DNA of 12,135 nucleotides, from the NCBI GenBank assembly GCA_043798435.1, contig JAZDOR010000163.1, forward strand, positions 1 to 12,135. The letters run 5' to 3'. How positions within the stretch are numbered: the first letter of the stretch is position 1; every line of letters starts with the position of its first letter. A program made the translations under genes and the position numbers. Below the pieces are notes generated by a model that was not told the DNA's origin, made no database searches, and was given only the letters and a program-made list of their open reading frames with translations. Positions 6,659 through 12,135 of the stretch are shown in pieces. The stretch comes from JAGUXG01 sp043798435 (GTDB lineage Bacteria > UBA9089 > UBA9088 > JAGUXG01).

Positions 6659-7414
6659 TTATTTTTTATCCCTGAATTCTTTCTCCTTTTCCCATAGTTT
6701 GGCATATTTGACAAAGACATAGAAGGAAGAGAGAATAGCCAGAATAAACCCTTGAATTCCATCCAAAAACCCACACTTTCCAAAATACATCTTCAAGAAA
6801 AAGAGTATAGGTCGTAGAGATAAGTCTAAGAGGGAAGCCCTTTTCCCATTTGCATAAAGCTCTTTGGATGCCAGGCTTGTATAGTTGCAGAATTTATCAA
6901 GGTAATGTTTTAATGTATCATCAGTATAATGTATCAAATGGTTTTTTAGATAGCCTACCTTACCATTCAACTCAACATACTCGTGCACCTCTTTCTCAGC
7001 AAATCTTGCCTTCTCTCTCTTAAAGAGCCTCAAGACATAACCTGGATACCAACCGCTATGCCGTATCCACTTACCCAGAAAGTATGTCTTTCTCGCAATC
7101 TCATATCCAGAAAAGGAGGGGTTGATAAGTGTTTTCTGAATCTCTTCGGCTAACTCTGGGGTTATTCGTTCATCTGCATCAAGGGAGAGGATCCAGTCGC
7201 AAGTCGCCTTGCTTAAAGCATAGTTCTTCTGCTTTCCATACCCTTGCCATTCCAAAGACAAGACCTTTGCTCCAAGCTCTCTGGCTATTTGTGCTGTTTT
7301 ATCTTCACTTTCGGCATCAACCACAACAATTTCATTTACCCATTTGAGGCTTTCTAAGCAGTCCATTATATTCTTTTCTTCATTATAGGTAATGATTATG
7401 GCAGATATGCTCAT
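6659..7414 (-). CDS. GT2 glycosyltransferase, WaaE/KdtX-like
   Basis: A 251-residue family 2 glycosyltransferase with the GT-A fold. The N-terminus SAIIITYNEEKNI is typical; the nucleotide-binding Asp33 lies in VVVDAESEDKT and the metal-binding motif is DADE at 79-82. The central GYEIARKTYFLGKWIRHSGW and later VLRLFKR...VHEYVEL segments are characteristic of the WaaE/KdtX subgroup, which adds a sugar to lipopolysaccharide inner core. A hydrophobic stretch near 218-240 suggests membrane association. It is the last gene of the minus-strand block, separated from the LamG gene by an inserted repeat element. The exact acceptor is unknown. No strong ribosome binding site is seen before the ATG. Confidence 0.85.
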   Translation of the reverse strand: MSISAIIITYNEEKNIMDCLESLKWVNEIVVVDAESEDKTAQIARELGAKVLSLEWQGYGKQKNYALSKATCDWILSLDADERITPELAEEIQKTLINPSFSGYEIARKTYFLGKWIRHSGWYPGYVLRLFKREKARFAEKEVHEYVELNGKVGYLKNHLIHYTDDTLKHYLDKFCNYTSLASKELYANGKRASLLDLSLRPILFFLKMYFGKCGFLDGIQGFILAILSSFYVFVKYAKLWEKEKEFRDKK

Positions 7415-7505
7415 CTAAATATAGAACAAAATCAAGTGTAAAGCCAATCTTAATAGAAACAGTATAAAAAAACAAAACAGTGTCGTATCTATTATGAAAT
7501 CAAAG

Positions 7506-7706
7506 GTAACCGTTCAGGCTATACATCAAGAGTGTAAGAAGGGGGATAAGGAGATATGAGAGATAGGGGGATAAATCATTACAAATCTAACAAAAGCAAA
7601 ATGCAAATTTCAAATTTGAAATGCTAAATACTAAATTTACAATGAATATATCTCTATATCTCCTTTATCTCCACATTCCCTTTTCTTACACTATCTGAAC
7701 GCTTAC
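7506..7706 (-). mobile_element. IS66-like MITE, copy 1 (201 bp)
   Basis: It starts GTAACCGTTCAGGC and ends CTGAACGCTTAC. It shares subterminal TGTAAGAA...GGGGATA blocks with the copies at 8732 and 11205, in reverse orientation to them. The interior contains a perfect TTCAAATTTGAA palindrome (7609-7620) not present in the other copies. The flanking 8-mers do not match here, so recombination or decay is possible. No coding capacity. The IS66 link rests on GTAA termini and 8-bp duplications at the sister copies. Confidence 0.7.
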
Positions 7707-7712
7707 AACCTT

Positions 7713-7753
7713 CCTCATCTTATGAAAGGTATCCAAGATATACCCGATCATCT
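7713..7753 (-). pseudogene. Orphan C-terminal fragment of an RfbH-like gene
   Basis: On the minus strand this reads MIGYILDTFHKMRK, closely parallel to the EEMIGYILEKF end of the RfbH domain. At DNA level it matches the reconstructed, uninterrupted 3' end of that gene at 35 of 41 bases with no gap. Its ATG overlaps the stop of the LamG gene (ATGA). The LamG gene is therefore bracketed by two versions of the same tail, which suggests a local duplication or the remnant of a second aminotransferase gene. Confidence 0.65.
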
Positions 7754-8707
7754 TTCTTTAACCTTCTTTGCTAAGATTGAGTTAATATGCTTAAGAAAAG
7801 TGCCTTCAATAACTACATTATCTCCAATATCAATCTCTTTCATGCTTTCTTCATATCCTGCAACAATAAATCCTGTGCCGTCATCAACTATGAATCTATA
7901 TATCTCTCCATATAATGTTTCTATATCCTTAACCTTTCCAGAAATCTTAATCGTTTTTCCGTTATATTTATCTGGAGAGGCTTTTAGATCCTTGATGCTG
8001 ATTATTTCATCATCTGGTCTATTTGTAAGATTAAGACAATGCTTTTTAATTTCATCTTTAGTTAAGATATGGTTGTAGATGCGGACTTCGTCAATGAAAC
8101 CGTTAAAGTAAAATCTATTATCTTCTCTACGACCAATAAAAATATGGTTGTTGGGAGTATTAAAGGTATGATTGAATCCAGAACCTAATTTTATGGTATC
8201 AAGATACCAATCAGCATGAGATCCGTTATAAGTTATTGCATGGTGATGCCAGTTGTTGTCAACAACTACTTCCGTATCCCAATCATTGCCCACTTCAGAA
8301 CCATGTAAATACCAAGTACCTACTGATGATACAAGTGCACCAAAAACTTGATTACCTGCTCCTTTTCCCATTGTAACCATTGCACCATATACTCCAACCC
8401 CTCCTGCATATCTTGCCCAAAACTCTATTGTTCTTGGCTGAGAACCAGTAATATTTATATTGTTTGTACTCTCAACATAGTCATTACTCCCATCAAATTC
8501 CAATGCCTTTCCAGAGACCCCATCAACCCATTTTGCCCCATAGATTGTACCATCATTGCCGTTTTCAGATAGATCACACAGGAAATTCCCTTTGCCTTCA
8601 TTAAAACTGTAATATGCCACAAGCCCTTTGTCTGAGGCACAGACCAAAGAAACAAAAAATATAACCAAACTCATTGCTAAATATTTGATTTTGCTCATCA
8701 TTTTCAT
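7748..8707 (-). CDS. Secreted LamG-like protein with C-terminal OB-fold domain
   Basis: A 319-residue protein with an N-terminal signal peptide (KIKYLAMSLVIFFVSLVCA, cleavage near residue 24; no good lipobox). Residues about 27-215 form a LamG/concanavalin-A-like domain: GLVAYYSFNEGKG, LSENGNDGTIYGAKWVDG, ALEFDGSNDYVE, HHHAITYNG, and FIDEVRIYNHILTKDEI at the end. Residues about 226-317 resemble an OB-fold: ISIKDLKASPDKYNGKTIKI, then FIVDDGTGFIVA and IGDNVVIEGTF. LamG domains bind carbohydrate or protein ligands, so an exported glycan-binding role is inferred. GAGGAG at 8711-8716 lies 3 bases from the first ATG and 9 from the ATG at 8701, so the start may be the latter. A MITE now separates it from the upstream gene. 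Confidence 0.82.
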   Translation of the reverse strand: MKMMSKIKYLAMSLVIFFVSLVCASDKGLVAYYSFNEGKGNFLCDLSENGNDGTIYGAKWVDGVSGKALEFDGSNDYVESTNNINITGSQPRTIEFWARYAGGVGVYGAMVTMGKGAGNQVFGALVSSVGTWYLHGSEVGNDWDTEVVVDNNWHHHAITYNGSHADWYLDTIKLGSGFNHTFNTPNNHIFIGRREDNRFYFNGFIDEVRIYNHILTKDEIKKHCLNLTNRPDDEIISIKDLKASPDKYNGKTIKISGKVKDIETLYGEIYRFIVDDGTGFIVAGYEESMKEIDIGDNVVIEGTFLKHINSILAKKVKER

Positions 8708-8710
8708 CCT

Positions 8711-8716
8711 CTCCTC
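8711..8716 (-). promoter_or_regulatory. Ribosome binding site of the LamG gene
   Basis: GAGGAG on the minus strand. Its distance to the ATG at 8701 (9 bases) is better than to 8707 (3 bases), so the true protein may start two codons later than the longest frame. Confidence 0.6.
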
Positions 8717-8731
8717 ATCTTGTGAAATTTC

Positions 8732-8904
8732 GTAAGCGCTGCGGTAGTGTAAGAAAAGGGGATATGGAGATTAAGAAGATAAGGGGATATTATTCTAATT
8801 GTAGCCCTTCTAAAATCTGCTTTTTGATATTTCATCATCTCCCTATCTCTTGTATCTCCTTATCCCCCTTTTTACACTCTTTGGTGAATAGGCTGAACGG
8901 TTAC
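8732..8904 (+). mobile_element. IS66-like MITE, copy 2 (173 bp), inserted in the rmlD-rfbH 3' end
   Basis: It begins GTAAGCGCTGCGGTAGTG and ends GGCTGAACGGTTAC. It shares GTGTAAGAAAAGGGGATATG with copy 3, and a CTCCTTATCCCC block followed by TTTTTACAC at the right. The flanks are GAAATTTC (8724-8731) and GAAATTTT (8905-8912), a 7-of-8 target duplication. Removing the element and one flank restores an uninterrupted gene tail that matches the homologous segment at 7713-7753. The element now supplies the last 20 codons and stop of the upstream gene. Confidence 0.8.
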
Positions 8905-11182
8905 GAAATTTTTCAAGGATATACCCGATCATCTCCTCTGTGATGCCAGGATATAGCCCGATGAAAAATGTATTTCTCATAATAATATCAGAGTTTTTGA
9001 GTTCGCCTGCCTTTCTATACTCAACCCCTTTGTATGCAGGCTGGTTCTCTACATTTCCAGCAAAGAGCATCCTGGTCTCAATATTGGCTTTCTCAAGGAA
9101 AGCTACAACATTCTTTCTCTTTATGCCTTGGCGAACTGTAATAGGAAAGGAAAACCAGCAAGGCTCTGCTTTATCCTCTTGTCTCGGCAGAATGAATATA
9201 TCTTCAAAGTCTTTCAGTCCATCATAGAGCAAGGCGAAGTTTCTCTTTCGTATCTTGATAAAACTAGCGAGCCTATCTAATTGGACAAGCCCAATTGCCG
9301 CCTGAATATCTGTGGCTTTAAGGTTATAGCCAATGTGGGTATAGATATATCTCTTGTCATAGTCGTCTGGCAGAAGGTCTGCTTTTTCTCTGGTGCTCTG
9401 GTGCTCTGTCTTGTCATAATCCTCTGGCAGAAAGCCTGCTTTTTCTCTGGTGCTCTGGTGCTCTGGTGTCTGGTGCTTTGTCTTGTCATAATCCTCTGGC
9501 AAGCCATCTATCTTTTCAAGATACCTTTTTGGACAGGAAGCCTCCGGGTTTTTGGTTAATATGCAGGGATTACAGACACAAGCCCTTCCCCAATCCCTCA
9601 AAGAATAAAGGGTTGTTGCCAGACTATGACTATTTGTAACACAAGCCCCACCCTCTCCCATCGTGATGTGATGAGCAGGATAGAAGCTGAAGGTAGCCAG
9701 GTCTCCAAATGTGCCGACCAACTTCCCATCATACATTGAACCAAGAGCATCGCAGGCATCCTCTATCAAAAATAGGTTGTGCTTCCTGGCAATCTCTACT
9801 ATCTCATCCATCTTACAAGGGTTGCCAAGGGTATGAGGAATGAAGATAGCCTTTGTCCTGGAAGATACAGCCTCTTCTATCTGCGAGGGGCCTGGATTAT
9901 ATGTTCCGAGCTCAACATCAACAAGTGTAGGGATAAGTCCATGCTGGATAATAGGGTTTATCGTTGTCGGAAAGGTCGTAGCAGGGGTTATGACCTCAGA
10001 GCCTTTTGGCAAATTCAAAGAGGCAATTGCCAGGAGATTCGCTGATGAGCCAGAGTTTACTAAGGCTACATATTTTGCCCCAAGATACTCAGAGAATTTC
10101 TCTTCAAACAGGGTTGTCCTCCTTCCAGAGGTGAGCCAGAAGTCTAAAACCGCATCACAGCCAGCTATAAGCTCCTCTTCTCCATAGACCCTGCCTCCAA
10201 AATGAATCTTTGTCTTTTGAGGCTCAAATCTCTTTCTATGGAATAAGGAGTAATACTCCTTTATTTTGCTATGAATCCCATCTCTCATCTTTTCATCTGC
10301 CATCTCTTTCATTCTTACCAAGCCTTCCTCTGCCGAAAGTATCTTTGTATTTAATTCTGCCTCTGCTTTATCTATTTTCAAACCTCCATTCAAAGGTCTT
10401 CTTGCCTTTTGGTTTAAAGAGGATGTGGAAACAGGGACAATAAGGTTCTTGTCAAGCAGAAAGACTTTGGCTGCACTTAGAGCAAAATCATATCTTGAAA
10501 GCGTCTGTTTGCCTGAGATATTATAAACACCCTCTTTCTCTATAAGCTCTGCCACACAATCAGCAAGGTTTTCGGCAAGGATTGGGTTGGCTATCTGATC
10601 GTTTGGAACGGCCATCTGCCTACCTTCGATGCCACACCTTATAACCTGCATGGCAAAGTTCTGGCCCTTTTCCTCAAAGGAAAAGACCCCGGTTGTCCTG
10701 ATGATAAGATAGGAAGGAAGGGTTCTTACCAGCTTTTCTCCTAAAAGCTTTGTCTGCCCGTAGTAGCTTATTGGATTTGGAACTGCATCCTCTGAGTATG
10801 GGCCATTCCTGCCATCAAAGATATAGTCTGTGGAGAAGAAGATGACTTTAGAGCTATACTTTCTTGCCTCCTCTACCACATTCCTTGTGCCGGTAATGTT
10901 TATCAGCTCAGCAAGGGCTTTATCTTCTTCACATAGCTCAACATTGGTTAATGCCCCACAGAGAATAACAATATCTGGTTTTATCTCGGCAAAGAGGTTT
11001 TCTACCTCTATCTTTTCAGCTATATTCAGTAATCTGCCAAAAGGGACAGGTCTTTTCCAGTATGTGCCGTAAACTGTATACTCAAGCCCAAGCCTATCAT
11101 AAAGAGCTTTTCCGACCTGACCAGATACACCGATGAGCAAAACTTTTTTCATTGTAAGGGTGGGATGAAACTTGCTGTTCAT
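8843..11182 (-). CDS. Fused RmlD-like reductase and RfbH-type PLP/2Fe-2S 3-dehydratase
   Basis: A 779-residue fusion. Residues 11-295 are an RmlD-like extended SDR: GVSGQVG at 18-24, STDYIFDG, and the catalytic Tyr141-x3-Lys145. Residues about 300-760 belong to the DegT/DnrJ/EryC1 family, RfbH (CDP-4-keto-6-deoxyglucose-3-dehydrase) type. His504 in FSFYPAHHITMGEGG stands where aminotransferases have the PLP lysine. Cys477, Cys535 and Cys537 keep the CX57CXC spacing of the iron-sulfur site, with Cys550 or Cys540 as fourth ligand. A likely combined job is deoxygenation at C3 and 4-keto reduction of a nucleotide sugar. Two oddities are a threefold LPEDYDK repeat block at 561-610, and residues 760-779, which are encoded by an inserted MITE. 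The start may be Met11 (11152), where RmlD proteins normally begin. Confidence 0.85.
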   Translation of the reverse strand: MNSKFHPTLTMKKVLLIGVSGQVGKALYDRLGLEYTVYGTYWKRPVPFGRLLNIAEKIEVENLFAEIKPDIVILCGALTNVELCEEDKALAELINITGTRNVVEEARKYSSKVIFFSTDYIFDGRNGPYSEDAVPNPISYYGQTKLLGEKLVRTLPSYLIIRTTGVFSFEEKGQNFAMQVIRCGIEGRQMAVPNDQIANPILAENLADCVAELIEKEGVYNISGKQTLSRYDFALSAAKVFLLDKNLIVPVSTSSLNQKARRPLNGGLKIDKAEAELNTKILSAEEGLVRMKEMADEKMRDGIHSKIKEYYSLFHRKRFEPQKTKIHFGGRVYGEEELIAGCDAVLDFWLTSGRRTTLFEEKFSEYLGAKYVALVNSGSSANLLAIASLNLPKGSEVITPATTFPTTINPIIQHGLIPTLVDVELGTYNPGPSQIEEAVSSRTKAIFIPHTLGNPCKMDEIVEIARKHNLFLIEDACDALGSMYDGKLVGTFGDLATFSFYPAHHITMGEGGACVTNSHSLATTLYSLRDWGRACVCNPCILTKNPEASCPKRYLEKIDGLPEDYDKTKHQTPEHQSTREKAGFLPEDYDKTEHQSTREKADLLPDDYDKRYIYTHIGYNLKATDIQAAIGLVQLDRLASFIKIRKRNFALLYDGLKDFEDIFILPRQEDKAEPCWFSFPITVRQGIKRKNVVAFLEKANIETRMLFAGNVENQPAYKGVEYRKAGELKNSDIIMRNTFFIGLYPGITEEMIGYILEKFRNRSAYSPKSVKRGIRRYKR
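9356..9484 (-). repeat. In-frame tandem repeat block in the RfbH domain
   Basis: Units of 57 bp (9356-9412) and 72 bp (9413-9484), followed by a partial third unit, each carry GTCATAATCCTCTGGCA-like and TCTGGTGCTCTGGTGCTC sequence. They encode LPEDYDK three times, separated by charged TEHQSTREKA-type linkers. RfbH relatives have a single LPxxYDHKY segment here, so about 43 residues are extra. They lie between the Fe-S cysteines and the IYTHIGYNLKATD motif. The internal GGTGCTCT units are 8 bp long, so slippage could break the frame. Confidence 0.85.
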
Positions 11183-11204
11183 CTCGGAAGAATTGGAAAA
11201 AAAG

Positions 11205-11388
11205 GTAAGCGTTCAGGTAGTGTAAGAAAAGGGGATATGGGGAAGGTTAATAGAAGTCAGAATTCAGGAGTCAGAATACAGAATTTAATATTCTTAATTC
11301 TGGATTCTGTATTCTGGATTCTCTCTCGTTTCCTCATTATCTCCTTATCCCCATTTTTACACTTTTGATGTATAGCCTGAACGGTTAC
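11205..11388 (+). mobile_element. IS66-like MITE, copy 3 (184 bp), with perfect 8-bp target duplication
   Basis: The left end GTAAGCGTTCAGG and the inverted right end GTAACCGTTCAGG match at 12 of 13 bases. The flanks are AAAAAAAG on both sides (11197-11204 and 11389-11396). GTAA termini and 8-bp duplications are features of the IS66 family, so this is probably a non-autonomous derivative. A second palindrome (about 11258-11322) made of CAGAATACAGAAT words is nested inside. It lies between rplJ and the sugar gene and could reduce read-through by folding. Confidence 0.78.
11258..11322. repeat. Nested CAGAATACAGAAT palindrome inside MITE copy 3
   Basis: The left half carries TCAGAATACAGAATT and the right half AATTCTGGATTCTGTATTCT, giving an imperfect inverted repeat with a short AT-rich centre. 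The word AGAATACAGAA also forms the tandem array at 6011-6045, which links the two loci by repeat family. Confidence 0.75.
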
Positions 11389-11400
11389 AAAAAAAGAGAC

Positions 11401-11916
11401 CTATCTTTTCTTTTCCTCAATAGCCTTCAGGGTGTAAAGGAGCTTTGTCAGTAAACCTTTTAAGGTAAAGACCAACCCATAGATTGGTGATTGCATACCT
11501 TGTAGAACCTTTGCTATCAAGACTTCTCTTGTGGGAAGTGCTGATATCTTCTCTATATCACTTGTAGAGAGCATTTTTCTCTCTAAGAACCCAAACTTTA
11601 TTGTCGGTTTTCCCAATTTCTTTGTAAAACTTAGAAGCACTTTGGAAGATGCCGCAGGGTCGTTTGTAAAAAGGAATGCTGTAGGTCTCTCAAGCGGATA
11701 TTCAATATGAAGACCACACTCCTTTGCTGCTCGCAGAAAGAGACGATTCTTTGTAACAGAATAGACCGCACCCGTTTTCTTAAGCTCTTTCCTGAGCCCC
11801 ATTATCTCAAAGACAGAAAGACCGCTCATATCTGTCAGGAGTATGGTATTATAGCCTCCAATTTTCTCCTTTATGCCATCAATTACCTTCTGTTTAACAA
11901 GATGACCAGTTTTCAT
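11401..11916 (-). CDS. rplJ: 50S ribosomal protein L10
   Basis: A 171-residue protein of normal length for L10, the stalk base that binds 23S rRNA and carries L7/L12 dimers. Visible hallmarks are the N-terminal LLTDMSGLSVFEIMGLRKEL, then VTKNRLFLRAAKE, the RPTAFLFTNDPAA segment, and the ALPTREVLIAKVLQGMQSPI region. The C-terminal helix (about 149-168) is the L12-binding one. The start overlaps the rplA stop (ATGA), and AGGAGG lies 8 bases upstream. The rplA-rplJ order is standard, but rplL does not follow; a MITE and a sugar gene do. L10 commonly autoregulates its operon through its mRNA leader; no such leader can be seen here. Confidence 0.95.
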   Translation of the reverse strand: MKTGHLVKQKVIDGIKEKIGGYNTILLTDMSGLSVFEIMGLRKELKKTGAVYSVTKNRLFLRAAKECGLHIEYPLERPTAFLFTNDPAASSKVLLSFTKKLGKPTIKFGFLERKMLSTSDIEKISALPTREVLIAKVLQGMQSPIYGLVFTLKGLLTKLLYTLKAIEEKKR

Positions 11917-12135
11917 TCAGCAAGCCTCCTGATGGATTTTAAGTCTAATTTTATGCCTGGACCCATCGTTTTCGATATGGCAACTGACTTAATGTACTGA
12001 CCTTTAGCTGCCGTAGGTTTTGCTTTTACAACGCTATCTACAAAGGCAAAGAAGTTGGAAAGGAGTTTTTCAATATCAAAAGAAAGTTTTCCAATGCTTG
12101 CATGGACAATGCCATATTCATCGCATCTATACTCA
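11913..12135 (-). CDS. rplA: 50S ribosomal protein L1, C-terminal part (5' partial)
   Basis: The minus-strand frame runs off the right edge and encodes the last 73 residues of L1. It opens EYRCDEYGIVHASIGKLSFD and contains KAKPTAAKGQYIKSVAISKTMGPGIKLD, the conserved end of domain I. L1 is the primary 23S rRNA-binding protein of the mobile stalk and a translational repressor of its own mRNA in many bacteria. Its TGA (11915-11913) overlaps the rplJ ATG, indicating translational coupling. The missing N-terminus lies outside the window. Confidence 0.93.
   Translation of the reverse strand, partial: EYRCDEYGIVHASIGKLSFDIEKLLSNFFAFVDSVVKAKPTAAKGQYIKSVAISKTMGPGIKLDLKSIRRLAE
11925..11930 (-). promoter_or_regulatory. 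rplJ: Ribosome binding site of rplJ
   Basis: AGGAGG on the minus strand, within the end of rplA and 8 bases before the rplJ ATG. It is the strongest Shine-Dalgarno sequence seen here and fixes the L10 start. Confidence 0.85.

Larger units (their letters stand above)
11183..11400. other. Gap between rplJ and the sugar gene, mostly MITE
   Basis: Nothing coding is visible. Nearly the whole interval is MITE copy 3. If the element and one 8-bp duplication are removed, the rplJ stop lies only about 26 bases from the 11182 start of the sugar gene, so the two were probably once in one transcription unit. No rplL remnant is seen. Confidence 0.6.

Noticed and set aside
11389..11396. Poly-T run after rplJ as a Rho-independent terminator
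   Set aside because: The A/T run is the target duplication of the inserted element and no GC-rich hairpin precedes it on the minus strand.
11183..11400. Degenerate rplL between rplJ and the sugar gene
   Set aside because: The interval is explained by the MITE, and the remaining about 26 bases show no L12-like coding sequence.

Overview
The window is about 12 kb of moderately AT-rich bacterial chromosome. It carries two gene blocks that converge near 6.4-6.65 kb. I infer an uncultured bacterium with a complex surface polysaccharide, plausibly of a candidate-phylum type. The reasons are the ordinary bacterial ribosomal proteins, the O-antigen-like sugar genes, and unusually many short palindromic intergenic repeats. 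I cannot name a species or phylum from the sequence alone.

Plus-strand block (1-6364). A secreted or appendage-like protein enters from the left edge. It has a decapeptide-repeat stalk, a short TATYAS linker and a C-terminal DUF1566/Lcl domain. The last 100 bases of that domain look like the variable region of a diversity-generating retroelement (DGR). Next come an MntA/HepT (MNT-HEPN) toxin-antitoxin pair, a small fragmentary ORF and a BRO-N/DinD-like protein lying between two copies of a 59-bp direct repeat. The block ends with a class I methyltransferase coupled to a large YfhO-family membrane protein.

Minus-strand block (12135 down to 6659). In transcription order it holds the end of rplA, rplJ, a fused RmlD-like reductase / RfbH-type 3-dehydratase, a secreted LamG + OB-fold protein and a WaaE-like GT2 glycosyltransferase. 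rplL, the usual neighbour of rplJ, is absent; the sugar gene sits there instead. With the methyltransferase and YfhO protein, this suggests synthesis of a deoxyhexose-containing envelope glycan.

Repeats shape the region. Three roughly 170-200 bp elements have imperfect terminal inverted repeats beginning GTAA(C/G)CGTTCAG. One has a perfect and one a near-perfect 8-bp flanking duplication, which points to IS66-type non-autonomous elements (MITEs). One copy interrupts the 3' end of the rmlD-rfbH gene, replaces its C-terminus and separates it from a formerly overlapping LamG start. Other repeats lie inside coding sequence: five tandem 7-bp units in the YfhO gene and an in-frame repeat block in the RfbH domain. 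No tRNA, rRNA, CRISPR array, reverse transcriptase or transposase gene was seen.
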